NCBI GenBank assembly: GCA_903881505.1
Contig: CAIRTM010000022.1
Span: 1-64,000 of the forward strand
DNA from: an uncultured delta proteobacterium
GTDB taxonomy: Bacteria; Desulfobacterota; WTBG01; CAIYCZ01; CAIRTM01
Direction: 5' to 3'
DNA length: 64,000 bases
Shown here: in pieces, positions 54,640 through 63,666 of the stretch
Position numbering within the stretch: the first letter of the stretch is position 1
Layout of the letters: each line of letters starts with the position of its first letter
Notes under the pieces: model-generated
What the model was told of the DNA's origin: nothing
Database searches by the model: none
Seen by the model: only the letters and a program-made list of their open reading frames with translations
Translations under genes and position numbers: made by a program

Positions 54640-56799
54640 ATGGCTGAATCAAAGATAGTCCGCATCAATGACATCATCGAGCAGGTGACATCCTATTTCC
54701 CCGAGGCTGATCTGGGCCTGATCAGCCGGGCCTATGTTTTTTCCGCCAAGGTCCATCAGGGCCAGACCCGCATGTCGGGGGAGCCCTACCTGAATCATCC
54801 GCTGTCCGTGGCCAGGATCCTGGCCGACCTTAATCTTGACGTATATACCGTGGCAACCGGTCTGCTGCATGATACGGTTGAGGATACCTGCGCCACCCTT
54901 GAGGAAATTCAGGAGCTGTTCGGCGACGAGGTGGCGTTTCTGGTCGACGGCGTTACAAAAATCAGTAAAATTACGAGCGACCGCAAGCAGGACACGCATG
55001 CCGACAATTTCCGCAAGATGATACTGGCCATGTCCAAAGACATACGCGTCCTGCTGGTCAAGCTGGCGGACCGGATGCATAACATGCGCACGCTTGAATA
55101 TATGCCCGTTGAGAAGCAGGAACGCACCGCCCGCAACACCCTCGATATTTACGCTCCGCTTGCAGGCCGCCTGGGCCTCTATCTTGTCAAGCGCGAACTT
55201 GAAGATCTGTCGCTGCGCTATGTGCATCCTGAGATGTATTGCGACATCAAGGACAAACTCATGCGCACATCCGAGCAGCGCGAGCGCTATGTCAATGAGG
55301 TTATCGGGATTATCGAATCGAGGCTTGCGCAATCAGGTATAAAGGCCGGCATCAGCGGGCGCAACAAGCATCTGTTCAGTATCTACAGCAAGATGCAGAC
55401 CCAGAATCTCAATTTCAGCCAGATTTATGATTTGACGGCGTTTCGCATTATCGTCAATGACCGGCCGGAATGCTACGAGGTACTGGGCATCATCCATGCC
55501 CTGTGGAAGCCGATTCCCGGGCGCTTTAAGGACTATATTTCACTGCCCAAGGCGAACATGTACCAGTCGCTGCACACGAGCGTTATCGGGCCCTACGGGC
55601 AGAGGATTGAAATCCAGATCAGAACCGGTGAGATGGACCGGGTCGCACGGCACGGAATCGCCGCCCACTGGAAATACAAGGAGGGCAGCACGGTCGCGCA
55701 GAAGCATGACCAGCGTTTTACCTGGCTTCAGAATATCCTGGAATCCCAGAAGGAAATGAGCGATTCACGAGAGTTTCTGGACGCGTTCCGGGTTGAGGTT
55801 TTCCCCGATGAGGTGTTCGCTTTTACGCCTGCCGGCAAGGTGGTTGAACTGCCGAAGGGTGCAACCCCCATAGATTTTGCCTACAGTATTCATACCGATA
55901 TCGGCAACCGCTGCGTGGGCGCCAGAGTAAACAACGGCATCGTGCCGCTGCGCTATGAAATCAGGAGCGGGGATGTCGTTGAGATTCTGACCCAGTCCGG
56001 GCACCATCCCAGCAGGGACTGGCTTAAAATAGTCAAGACATCGCGTGCCCGGACAAAAATCAGAAACTGGATACGTCAGCAGGAGCTTGAGCGCAGTATC
56101 GTGCTGGGCCGCGAGATCGGGGAAAAGGAGTTCCGCAAGCACAAGCTCAATTTTTCCCGGATGCTCAAGGACGGCGAGCTGACTGAAAAAATGGGCAGCG
56201 GCAGTTTCAAGGATGCAGATGACCTGCTGGCCGCAATCGGCCAGGGCCGTATCGGCATCCGGCAGGTTATCAATAAATGCATGCCTGACGAGGCTGAAGG
56301 CGCCGCTGCTGAGCCGGAGACTTCAAAACGGGCACAGAAGATCCTCGCCCGCAATAATACGCTGGGCGTTGTCGTGCAGGGGATGGATGATATGCTTGTG
56401 CGTTTCGGCAAGTGCTGCACCCCCATTCACGGAGATCCGATCAAGGGGTTTATTACTCGCGGCAGGGGTGTGACCATCCATGCCCGGGAATGCACGTTTT
56501 TGACGTCGGCTGATCCCGAGCGCATTATCGACGCGCAGTGGGATGATCGCGCCCGGCATGTTGCGGTTGTGCCGCTCGAGGTCATCTGCGAGGACAAGAA
56601 AGGTCTGCTGGCGTCTATTACGTCGTCAATCGCCAGCGCTGAAACCAATATCATCAACGCAAGCGTCAGAACAACGCCCGATAAGAAGGCTGTCAGCGTT
56701 TTCAACGTGGAAATCAACAGTGTTGCGATGCTGGACGCGGTGATAGGCGAAATCCGGAAGATTAGGGGTGTTCTGACGGTTTCGCGCCTGCGGCACTAG
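54640..56799 (+). CDS. Bifunctional (p)ppGpp synthetase/hydrolase Rel/SpoT (719 aa)
   Basis: Controls the stringent response. HD hydrolase (about 45-195) has HDTVEDT and the RMHNMRTL helix; the synthetase follows (240-350: FKDYISLPKANMYQSLHTSV, EIQIRTGEMDRVARHGIAAHWKYK), then TGS (390-450: VFPDEVFAFTPAGKVVELPKGATPIDFAYSIHTDIG), zinc-finger-type segment (KCCTPIHGDPIKGFITRGRGVTIH) and ACT (645-719). Both catalytic halves look intact, so it should make and break (p)ppGpp. It is 45 bases after proS and probably ends that operon. Confidence 0.95.
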   Translation: MAESKIVRINDIIEQVTSYFPEADLGLISRAYVFSAKVHQGQTRMSGEPYLNHPLSVARILADLNLDVYTVATGLLHDTVEDTCATLEEIQELFGDEVAFLVDGVTKISKITSDRKQDTHADNFRKMILAMSKDIRVLLVKLADRMHNMRTLEYMPVEKQERTARNTLDIYAPLAGRLGLYLVKRELEDLSLRYVHPEMYCDIKDKLMRTSEQRERYVNEVIGIIESRLAQSGIKAGISGRNKHLFSIYSKMQTQNLNFSQIYDLTAFRIIVNDRPECYEVLGIIHALWKPIPGRFKDYISLPKANMYQSLHTSVIGPYGQRIEIQIRTGEMDRVARHGIAAHWKYKEGSTVAQKHDQRFTWLQNILESQKEMSDSREFLDAFRVEVFPDEVFAFTPAGKVVELPKGATPIDFAYSIHTDIGNRCVGARVNNGIVPLRYEIRSGDVVEILTQSGHHPSRDWLKIVKTSRARTKIRNWIRQQELERSIVLGREIGEKEFRKHKLNFSRMLKDGELTEKMGSGSFKDADDLLAAIGQGRIGIRQVINKCMPDEAEGAAAEPETSKRAQKILARNNTLGVVVQGMDDMLVRFGKCCTPIHGDPIKGFITRGRGVTIHARECTFLTSADPERIIDAQWDDRARHVAVVPLEVICEDKKGLLASITSSIASAETNIINASVRTTPDKKAVSVFNVEINSVAMLDAVIGEIRKIRGVLTVSRLRH

Positions 56800-56866
56800 C
56801 CGCTGCGCCCGCTTCCGCTTTATGGGAAAATCCGGCAGTGCGGCGCTGACGCGGCATGCGGGGCGA

Positions 56867-57091
56867 TTAAACAGCTGTAGTCGCGGGCCTGGATGTTTTA
56901 CGGGCAGGCTTGGCGACAAAGCCTGAGCGGATGCAGCGCGTACAGGCGTACACCCGTTTAGTGGTGCCGTTGCTCATTGAGCGCACCCGCTGCACGTTCG
57001 GCTGCCATACTTTTTTGCTTTTGTTGTGCGCGTGACTGATGCTGTAGCCGACCTGGCGTCCTTTGCCGCAGATGCTGCAGACTTTTCCCAT
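56867..57091 (-). CDS. rpmB: 50S ribosomal protein L28 (74 aa)
   Basis: Begins MGKVCSICGKGRQVGYSISHAHNKSKKVWQPNVQ, with a zinc-binding CSIC pair and a second CTRC near the end, the zinc form of L28. It reads opposite to rel and converges with it. A weak ribosome site (GGAGAAA) precedes it. Confidence 0.95.
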   Translation of the reverse strand: MGKVCSICGKGRQVGYSISHAHNKSKKVWQPNVQRVRSMSNGTTKRVYACTRCIRSGFVAKPARKTSRPATTAV

Positions 57092-57275
57092 GGGGTATTT
57101 CTCCTCTATAGTATTGTTGCTGTATTTATGTCCATTGTAAAAAATTTTAATTATAGCAAAATCAGGGGATATATCAATAAAAAATATCGGCGGTATTCAA
57201 AAAAATACCGGATTATGCCGGCCTGGTCAGGCTTACCGTATATTTGATTGGCATGTACTCGGGTGCAGGCAGTAT

Positions 57276-57345
57276 AAAAAGGGGAAGGAAAGCCTATTGG
57301 CAGGCTGTTCAGGGAAAAAGCGGAGGGGCAACCCCTATCCTTCCC
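57276..57345 (-). terminator. Nested inverted repeats with T run: branched terminator or small RNA
   Basis: On the minus strand, an outer stem GGGAAGGA (57345-57338) pairs with TCCTTCCC (57289-57282). Inside it are AGGGG-TTG-CCCCT (57336-57324) and AGCCT-GCCAAT-AGGCT (57306-57291), separated by CCGCTTTTTCCCTGAAC. A C and TTTTT follow (57281-57276). The whole folds as a three-way junction ending like a terminator, 66 bases after the PilZ stop. It may simply end the PilZ transcript; the branching is unusual for that. The rest of the gap 57092-57410 shows no gene. Confidence 0.55.
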
Positions 57346-57410
57346 GCAATGGTTTAAACTTAACTGATTTTATGGGAAAAATCAAGGCCGTCCGCGGAAT
57401 TTAACTCAGA

Positions 57411-57740
57411 TCAGCTGATTTTTTGATGAAGCTGCTGGTACGCTTCCTCACCGGATTTGAAATCGGTGATCAGCACACCCATGCCGTTTTTGCTCGCCAG
57501 ATGGAAAAGATTGCTGGGTACTTTGCGGGCCCACACTACGCGGCAGGTCATTTCAACCGGCTCGGCTGTTCCCTTGAGGCTGATTTCCAGAATCGTGCCG
57601 GGCGGAAACACTTTCTGTGTTTTGATAAAAAATCCGGCTGCGGAAACATCTTCCGTCAGTGCGCTGTAGGTGCCCCCTGAGGCACAGATATTGATCTGCA
57701 GGGTTTTCTTGATGCGTTTAAAAAGGCGTTTGTCCGACAT
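57411..57740 (-). CDS. PilZ-domain protein (109 aa)
   Basis: A stand-alone PilZ domain, the usual c-di-GMP receptor. The RxxxR region appears as RLFKRIKK, and the (D/N)xSxxG motif as DVSAAGFFI. GAGG seven bases upstream supports the start. Such proteins control motility or exopolysaccharide; the surface genes upstream in the window make either possible. The protein before it on this strand (57811-58188) is likely co-transcribed. Confidence 0.82.
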   Translation of the reverse strand: MSDKRLFKRIKKTLQINICASGGTYSALTEDVSAAGFFIKTQKVFPPGTILEISLKGTAEPVEMTCRVVWARKVPSNLFHLASKNGMGVLITDFKSGEEAYQQLHQKIS

Positions 57741-57810
57741 TGCGATGCCTCATAAGGATGGAGATATCATTTAAAAATGACCGTATATGTGCCTGCTGGC
57801 GGTCAATCCC

Positions 57811-58188
57811 TTAACCCTGTTGTTTCCGTGGAGCCATCTGCAACAGTTTGCCGGCCTGTCCGGATATGCTTTCGGGGCCGCTCAGGCTGCTCTCTGTCGG
57901 GTCGGCCCCGAATGAGGCTGCTGCCATGCAGTGGTCTGCCCCGTTTATGGTGAACAGCTCACCGCACATCTGAGGATAACGAAGTTTCCACGTGAATTCG
58001 ACCGGAGGCAGCACAAGGGCGGTTAAGGAAACCTCGTACCAGTTTTTTTTATTGTCAGGCCGTATGTCTCGTACAAGCGCGTAGAAAAAGCCCCCCGGCG
58101 ATCCTACTAACACTATATCGCCCGTGTTTGTATCTTTCTTTAATGAAATATGCCGTTTGATCTCGGCCAGTTCTTCGCTGAAAGACAT
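57811..58188 (-). CDS. Protein of unknown function (125 aa)
   Basis: I recognise no family. The N-terminal 90 residues hold alternating strands with SPGGFFYALVRDIRPDNKKNWYEVSLTAL and a Pro-rich segment; the final 35 residues are flexible and rich in Ser, Gly and Pro. GGGGAA upstream of 58188 supports the start. It lies 70 bases before the PilZ gene on the same strand, so it could be in the same unit; the proteins share no clear motif. Confidence 0.55.
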   Translation of the reverse strand: MSFSEELAEIKRHISLKKDTNTGDIVLVGSPGGFFYALVRDIRPDNKKNWYEVSLTALVLPPVEFTWKLRYPQMCGELFTINGADHCMAAASFGADPTESSLSGPESISGQAGKLLQMAPRKQQG

Positions 58189-58413
58189 GGTTCATTCCCC
58201 ATTGTGCGCGCAGGAGCAGGTACTTATGGTGTTGGGCATATGTTTCCAGTTTAAACCGTATGTACCCGGTATGCAACCGAATTCTGCGCATGGTGCCGCC
58301 TATTGCGTGCCAGGTTCCGGATCGGTTTTTTGGTTGAATTGAATTCGGAAACGATATAGTATAAAAGAAAAAACATAGCTTGGCGTTGATAGCATGGTTC
58401 TTAAGGGGGATAT

Positions 58414-58971
58414 ATGCTTCGTGTCAATGTCGTCAAAGATATGCCGCAGGTTGACAGTACCGCCTACATTGACCCTGACGCGATTATAATCGGCCGTGTC
58501 TGTATCGGCGCCCACTGTTTTATCGGCGCAGGGGTCGTTCTGCGCGCCGACCGTTTTTCCCTGGACGATGAGCGCTGTTCTATTGTCGTTGGAGACGGCA
58601 GCGTTATTCAGGATGCCGCAATACTGCACGCTCACTCCGAAACCGGTATTCAGGTCGGCTCCGGCACAACGATCAACCACGGGGCGGTTGTTTACGGACC
58701 GGCCACGATAGGAGACGGGTGCTTTATCGGCTGTAAGGCGATTCTGCATTATGCCACTATCGGCAGCAATGTGTTCGTGCGCAGCAATTGCGTGCTCGAG
58801 TCGGTTGCCATTCCCGCGGACCGCTTTATCGACATAGGGGCCTGTATAACGCAGCAGGAGGAAGTTGACCGTCTGCGTCCGATCACAGGGGAAGAAAAAC
58901 AGTTCATGCAGCGGGCGGTAGAGGAAAGCCGTGATTATTCGGTCCGCTATAAGTATTCGCTTGAGATTTAA
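58414..58971 (+). CDS. Gamma-carbonic-anhydrase-like hexapeptide-repeat protein (185 aa)
   Basis: A left-handed beta-helix with repeats of the type IIIGRVCIGAHCFIGAGVVLRAD, followed by AILHAHSETGIQVGSGTTINHGAVVYGPATIGDGCFIG. Two His positions (LHAHSE, INHGAVV) lie where gamma-class carbonic anhydrases and PaaY/CaiE-type proteins bind metal. The enzymatic identity is not certain. AGGGGGA upstream supports the start. A C-terminal helix (residues 150-185) packs along the helix as usual. Confidence 0.8.
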   Translation: MLRVNVVKDMPQVDSTAYIDPDAIIIGRVCIGAHCFIGAGVVLRADRFSLDDERCSIVVGDGSVIQDAAILHAHSETGIQVGSGTTINHGAVVYGPATIGDGCFIGCKAILHYATIGSNVFVRSNCVLESVAIPADRFIDIGACITQQEEVDRLRPITGEEKQFMQRAVEESRDYSVRYKYSLEI

Positions 58972-59024
58972 AAAAGCTGCCAGGTCTGCGGCGCTGCATC
59001 CCGCAGCCCCCTCGGAAGGATTGT

Positions 59025-60455
59025 ATGGACAGACAGCATTACAGCACGCTTGACCTGCAGGCGTTTCCCGCGCATGTGCGCGATCATATCATACCGGAAT
59101 ACTCCGGTAACTGCGTGTATGAATGTATCGCATGCGACTATACCGCATCTCTTGACCGCTTTCTCTACACCTGCCCTGCATGCGGCAGTTTGTTGAAAAT
59201 CACAGACCGCTCCTTCGGGGAACTGAAGAAGATACCGGGGCCTGTGTGGCGTGAAATTTTCGATTATAGAGCCCTGGTGCGCGTTGAGGCGTTGCAGGGT
59301 ATTTTTCTGTTTAAGGAACTGCTGTTTCCCGCTATACCGCTGCAGGATGTGATCTATCTTGGCGAAGGCCATACGGCCCTGGTGCGCGCAAACGCACAGC
59401 TTGGCCGGTATGTCGGTTCAGGGTTCTTCATAAAGAATGACGGCTTCAACCCCTCGGCAAGCTTTAAGGATCGCGGCATGGCCAGCGCGGTGAGCTTTAT
59501 CAAATATTCAATCCGCACGCGCGGCCTGACCGAGGTGCTGGGCATTTGCGCCTCAACCGGCGATACGTCCGCCGCCGCCGCCCTGTACCTGAGCTATCTT
59601 GACCGATCTATCGTCAAGTCGGTTGTGCTGCTTCCCAAGGGCAGGGTTACGCCGCAGCAGCTGTCGCAGCCGCTCGGCAGCGGTGCGGTCGTACTGGAAG
59701 TACCCGGGGTGTTCGATGACTGCATGCGCATTGTCGAACAGCTGGCTGAAACCTACCAGGTATGTCTGCTGAATTCGAAAAATCCTATTCGTATTATGGG
59801 CCAGAAGTCCTATGCCTATGAAGTTGCCCGTCAGCTGGGCTATAAAACCGATGACCTGACGGTGGTGGTGCCGGTTGGCAACGCCGGCAATGTTACGGCA
59901 ATCATGGAAGGGTTCCTCGATATGCACCGTCTTGGCATTATTGAAGAACTGCCCCATATCCTGGCCGTTCAGAGCCGGCACGCCAACCCGGTCGCACTGT
60001 GGCGATCTTCGGGCTCGTATGCGCCCGTGGCGGTACGGCCGAGCGTGGCCCAGGCCGCAATGATCGGTGATCCGGTATCGTTTCCAAAGGTGCGAGCCCT
60101 TGTGGCGAGCGATTTTGATGACCGTTTTACCTGTATCGACGTTGATGAACAGGAGATTATCGAGTCCATGCTGCAGGCCAATCGATGCGGCTGCGTGGTG
60201 TGCACCCAGGGCGGCGAATCAATCGCCGGGCTGCGCAGCGCGCTGGCGCACGGCCTTGTGTCGCCCGAGCGGACGTTCGTGGTCGACTCGACTTCGCATC
60301 AGCTTAAATTTTCTAATTTTCAGCAGCTATATTTCGATAACGCCTTTGCCCCCGAGTATGAGATCACCGCCCGCTCCGGCCTTGTCAATGCGCCCGTACA
60401 GCTGGCGGCTTCCGCCGGGGCGGTTGCCGATTATCTGGGTTTGAAAAAGAAGTAG
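59025..60455 (+). CDS. thrC: Threonine synthase (476 aa)
   Basis: Converts phosphohomoserine to threonine with PLP. A zinc-finger-like start (CIACDY, CPACGS) precedes the type II fold: SASFKDRGMASAVSF contains the Schiff-base Lys, CASTGDTSAAAALYL and VVPVGNAGNVTA the phosphate loop. Length 476 matches the longer bacterial class. GGAAGGA upstream. It is followed after six bases by a receiver gene. Confidence 0.92.
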   Translation: MDRQHYSTLDLQAFPAHVRDHIIPEYSGNCVYECIACDYTASLDRFLYTCPACGSLLKITDRSFGELKKIPGPVWREIFDYRALVRVEALQGIFLFKELLFPAIPLQDVIYLGEGHTALVRANAQLGRYVGSGFFIKNDGFNPSASFKDRGMASAVSFIKYSIRTRGLTEVLGICASTGDTSAAAALYLSYLDRSIVKSVVLLPKGRVTPQQLSQPLGSGAVVLEVPGVFDDCMRIVEQLAETYQVCLLNSKNPIRIMGQKSYAYEVARQLGYKTDDLTVVVPVGNAGNVTAIMEGFLDMHRLGIIEELPHILAVQSRHANPVALWRSSGSYAPVAVRPSVAQAAMIGDPVSFPKVRALVASDFDDRFTCIDVDEQEIIESMLQANRCGCVVCTQGGESIAGLRSALAHGLVSPERTFVVDSTSHQLKFSNFQQLYFDNAFAPEYEITARSGLVNAPVQLAASAGAVADYLGLKKK

Positions 60456-60461
60456 GCACGC

Positions 60462-60833
60462 ATGAAAAAGATACTGATCGTCGATGACAGCGTTTCTATC
60501 GCCAATGCCATGCGGCGTTCGCTTGAAAGTACCGGTTACGAGGTCGAGACGCTTAATGAAAGCGCCACGTTTTTTGACGGACGCGCTGCCGCGTTCGACC
60601 CCGACCTGCTGATCCTTGACATCAATATGCCGCGCTTTGACGGTTTTTATGTGCTGGAGATGGCCAAAAAAATCAATACCTGCCCTCGCGCAAAGGTTTT
60701 GATGTGTTCGACTAAAATTTTCGAGCAGGATTTAAAGAGGGCCAGGTCTCTCGGGGCGGATGATTTTCTGATAAAACCCTTTACTGCCTCTGATCTGACG
60801 GCAAAAGTTTCCGCCTTGATCGGCCCGCCATGA
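60462..60833 (+). CDS. Single-domain response regulator (123 aa)
   Basis: A CheY-like receiver: ILIVDDSVSIANAM, phospho-Asp in LLILDINMPRFDG, switch CSTKI and KPFTASDL. No output domain. It begins six bases after thrC and is followed after 43 bases by a metallo-hydrolase gene; the unit looks like one transcript. Confidence 0.86.
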   Translation: MKKILIVDDSVSIANAMRRSLESTGYEVETLNESATFFDGRAAAFDPDLLILDINMPRFDGFYVLEMAKKINTCPRAKVLMCSTKIFEQDLKRARSLGADDFLIKPFTASDLTAKVSALIGPP

Positions 60834-60876
60834 CGGGCCGACCACTGCATTTTCGGGACGCAAGGTCGAGCATGCA

Positions 60877-61797
60877 ATGAAGAGTGAGCTTGAGATTCGT
60901 TTCTGGGGCGTGCGGGGATCGATGCCGGTGTGCTCGCCAGACGTGGTGGGCTACGGCGGCTCAACATCGTGCGTTGAAATTATCGCCGACAACGGGACCC
61001 ATATTGTCCTGGATGCCGGGACCGGCATTCAGGCGCTGGGCATGCATTATTTGAGAAACGCGATGCCCGCGCACTGCGCCGTGTTTATAACACACGCCCA
61101 CTGGGATCACATCCAGGGGCTTCCTTTTTTTACACCGGCGTTTGTGCCGGGCCACCAGCTTTCGTTCTTCGGCTGTAACCAGGGCGCGCTTTCTTTCAGG
61201 GATGTCCTGCGCGAGCAGATGCGCAGCCCGTATTTCCCGGTCGAGCTCGAGAGCTGGCAGGCCGATATCGAGATAAAATCCATCGCTGAAACCACCATTG
61301 ACATAAACGGTCTCACGGTGACGTCACGCTATGTTGAACACCCGGGCATGACCCTGGGATTTCGGGTGGGGTATAAAGGCAAAAGCGTCGTATACCTGCC
61401 CGATAATGAGCCGTTCGCGCGGTTTGATCCCGCAAAGGTTTTTACTGAAATCTCCCTGGGGCCGGGCGAGCCGGACATGGAACGTATCTGCCTGCTTGAT
61501 CAGAAGAAGAATTTTTTTAATTTCATCCGCTCGGCCGACGTGCTGATTCATGACGCCCAGTATACTCCCATGGAGTATGCAACCAAAGTCGGCTGGGGGC
61601 ACTGCAGCTTTTCTACTGCGGTCAGGGCCGCGATCTACGGCCAGGTGAAACACCTTGTGCTGTTTCACCATGATCCGCTTCGCACCGATGCGCAGATCAG
61701 GGACATGCTGCAGTCGTGCGCGGCCATGGTGCGTGCCAGCGGTGCGGGACTGACGGTTTCAGCCGCGTCGCAGACCGCTCCGGCGCTTCAGCTCTGA
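60877..61797 (+). CDS. MBL-fold metallo-hydrolase (306 aa)
   Basis: The metallo-beta-lactamase core is intact: FWGVRGSMPV, the GTSCVEI loop, THAHWDHIQGLPFF (HxHxDH), further metal ligands YVEHPGMTLG, IHDAQYTPMEY and LFHHDP. It resembles a group of small MBL proteins paired with receivers or kinases in Deltaproteobacteria. Substrate unknown; cyclic nucleotides and RNA are possible. It overlaps the Nudix gene by ten bases at their ends. Confidence 0.82.
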   Translation: MKSELEIRFWGVRGSMPVCSPDVVGYGGSTSCVEIIADNGTHIVLDAGTGIQALGMHYLRNAMPAHCAVFITHAHWDHIQGLPFFTPAFVPGHQLSFFGCNQGALSFRDVLREQMRSPYFPVELESWQADIEIKSIAETTIDINGLTVTSRYVEHPGMTLGFRVGYKGKSVVYLPDNEPFARFDPAKVFTEISLGPGEPDMERICLLDQKKNFFNFIRSADVLIHDAQYTPMEYATKVGWGHCSFSTAVRAAIYGQVKHLVLFHHDPLRTDAQIRDMLQSCAAMVRASGAGLTVSAASQTAPALQL

Positions 61798-62447
61798 ACC
61801 GGTCCTCCACAATCTTGTGATCCCCGCCATCCGGCGGCTTTGAGCCGTTCGAGCAGCTCGTTCAGCAGGAGCGCCGTCGCGCCCCAGACATGCTGCCCGC
61901 GCACCAGAAATCCCGGAACGCTGCGCTGTGCGCCGAGAACGCTTACAGCGCGGCTCACGCGCACATCCGGAGCGCAGAGGCTGCTCAACGGCACCATGTA
62001 CACGCCGTCAACCTCGCGCGGGTCGGGCGTACACGCTGGGATGCCCGCATGCCATGCGACAAAGGGATGTATGCAGAAATCCGATGCGATGATGTAGGCC
62101 GGCTCCAGCGGTCCGGCGACGGTGAGGCGGCCGGGTGCAATGCCGATCTCTTCGCGGGTTTCCCTCAGGGCGCATGCAAGCGCGGTTTCGCCGGGCTCCC
62201 TGCGTCCTCCCGGGAAGGAAATCTGCCCGGGGTGATGGCGCAGGTCGGCGCGTCGCTTGATGAGGATGACATGCAGCGCTCCCCCGGCAGCATAGAGCGC
62301 GATCAGCACCGATCCGGCGCGTGCCCTTCCCGCAAGGCCGGCAGGCCGTTCGGGTATGCGTCCGACGGGCGACATGGTCAGGCGTGCGCCCGGGGTATCA
62401 AAATTTTTCAGGTGAACGGCATTGCGGATAATGCGGTACGTATCCAT
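61788..62447 (-). CDS. Nudix hydrolase, CoA-pyrophosphatase-like (219 aa)
   Basis: The Nudix box GX5EX7REUXEEXGU reads GGRREPGETALACALRETREEIGI, and the preceding HHPGQISFPGG is the UPF0035/NudL signature, linked to CoA pyrophosphohydrolases. So it probably cleaves CoA or acyl-CoA to phosphopantetheine and ADP. N-terminal residues 1-25 may be optional; an ATG at residue 25 is a second start. Single gene converging with the MBL gene. Confidence 0.82.
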   Translation of the reverse strand: MDTYRIIRNAVHLKNFDTPGARLTMSPVGRIPERPAGLAGRARAGSVLIALYAAGGALHVILIKRRADLRHHPGQISFPGGRREPGETALACALRETREEIGIAPGRLTVAGPLEPAYIIASDFCIHPFVAWHAGIPACTPDPREVDGVYMVPLSSLCAPDVRVSRAVSVLGAQRSVPGFLVRGQHVWGATALLLNELLERLKAAGWRGSQDCGGPVQS

Positions 62448-62521
62448 TGTTCGTCAGGCCGGCTGTGCCACGGCTGTACGGCAGCGCACGCTTCCCGGTC
62501 TGCCGTGGGGCGCATGTACCG

Positions 62522-63187
62522 CTAGGTATGGCGGGTTACGCACGTTTCAAGCCCCTCGCGGCCGGAGCGGAACTGGTTGACCGGAAAATCCGGGTCAGGG
62601 TAGCCGACAGCGATGAACAGGACCGGCAAAGCCTCTTCCGGCAGGTTCAGGGCTGCCCTGATCGCGTCCGTGTACATCAGGGTAAGGGCGATCGCGCAGG
62701 TCCCGAGACCGCGGGCATGGGCTGAGAGCATCAGGTTCTGGGCGGCCATGCCGATGTCCAGGTAGCGCACAGGCGGCATGTCGGCGTGCATGGTTATCAG
62801 CGCAACGGTTGGGGCATCATAAAAGCGGAAGCTGCCGCTTTCAATAAAGGCCGCGTTGCCGTCGCCCAGTTGGGCAATAAAGGGGCGGATGGCGCGAAAC
62901 AGCTCCTTCGTGCGCTGGACATACTGCGCAGGGATGGTTTTGCCCTTTGAAGGGTCATAGCTTCTGCGCTGCTCCTGATGGGCCAGTTTAACAAACTGAT
63001 TAAGGTGTGCCAGCGACTTTCCTTCAATCACATGGAAATGCCAGGGCTGCTGGTTTGAAGCCGAGGGCGCCCAGAGGGCATCGGTAAGTATTTCGTCAAT
63101 TATCGGGGCGGGAACAGCACGCCGGAGAAATCCGCGGCAGGTTCTGCGTTCACGCAGGCAGGCAAGCGTGTCCATGGATGAAATCAT
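62522..63187 (-). CDS. Nitroreductase-family flavoprotein (221 aa)
   Basis: FMN-binding family fold: ERRTCRGFLRRAVP with SASNQQPWHFHVI near residue 50, then the C-terminal GMAAQNLMLSAHARGLGTCAIAL and AVGYPDPDFP. Members reduce nitro compounds, quinones or enones with NAD(P)H. Physiological substrate unknown. AGGAGG lies just upstream, but its spacing fits neither ATG perfectly (63187 or 63175). It lies directly after the coiled-coil gene on the same strand. Confidence 0.85.
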   Translation of the reverse strand: MISSMDTLACLRERRTCRGFLRRAVPAPIIDEILTDALWAPSASNQQPWHFHVIEGKSLAHLNQFVKLAHQEQRRSYDPSKGKTIPAQYVQRTKELFRAIRPFIAQLGDGNAAFIESGSFRFYDAPTVALITMHADMPPVRYLDIGMAAQNLMLSAHARGLGTCAIALTLMYTDAIRAALNLPEEALPVLFIAVGYPDPDFPVNQFRSGREGLETCVTRHT

Positions 63188-63193
63188 GCCCTC

Positions 63194-63475
63194 CTACTGG
63201 TTCTGTTTTTCCTCTGAAAGGCTTTCAACAAGTTTCGTGTAGCAGTCCTCAACCTCCTGCAGGCGTTTTTCGGCGTTGCTGAGAAACATGCCGATCTGAC
63301 CTATTTCATCCTTGAGCTGCTCAAAGGAGCTGTCCTGCGCCTGTATTTGCCGGGAAAAATCTTTTATTTTGTTGACCAGCATCTGGGCCGAGGCTGCGAA
63401 AAACTGGCATTCTTCGTAGTCGTTTACAATAATCGCGGCAAGTCGCTCGCGTGCCTGCCTGGTCAGCTCTGCCAT
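63194..63475 (-). CDS. Coiled-coil protein of unknown function (93 aa)
   Basis: Almost wholly alpha-helical with heptad-like spacing (MLVNKIKDFSRQIQAQDSSFEQLKDEIGQIGMFLSNAEKRLQEVEDCYTKL), probably dimeric. No family recognised. It ends six bases before the nitroreductase start, so the two genes may be co-expressed. Confidence 0.6.
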   Translation of the reverse strand: MAELTRQARERLAAIIVNDYEECQFFAASAQMLVNKIKDFSRQIQAQDSSFEQLKDEIGQIGMFLSNAEKRLQEVEDCYTKLVESLSEEKQNQ

Positions 63476-63666
63476 GGGGGGCCTTTCGCCGTAGAGTGCC
63501 TGGTTGCGTCCCTGTTCTGATACAGGGGGGTACTGAGGAATTGCTTGAAAAAAACAGGCTTATACAATATAACGATTATACGTGTTCCGCAAGGCTATTT
63601 TTCCTCCTGCCGGGGCAGTGCCTGTGCTCTGTATCCAGATGGATTTTATTGTGAAGGTTGGTTTGT

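Noticed and set aside
58334..58365. Promoter before the hexapeptide-repeat gene (TTGAAT with TAGTAT)
   Set aside because: Spacing and matches are too poor in every alignment to support a call.
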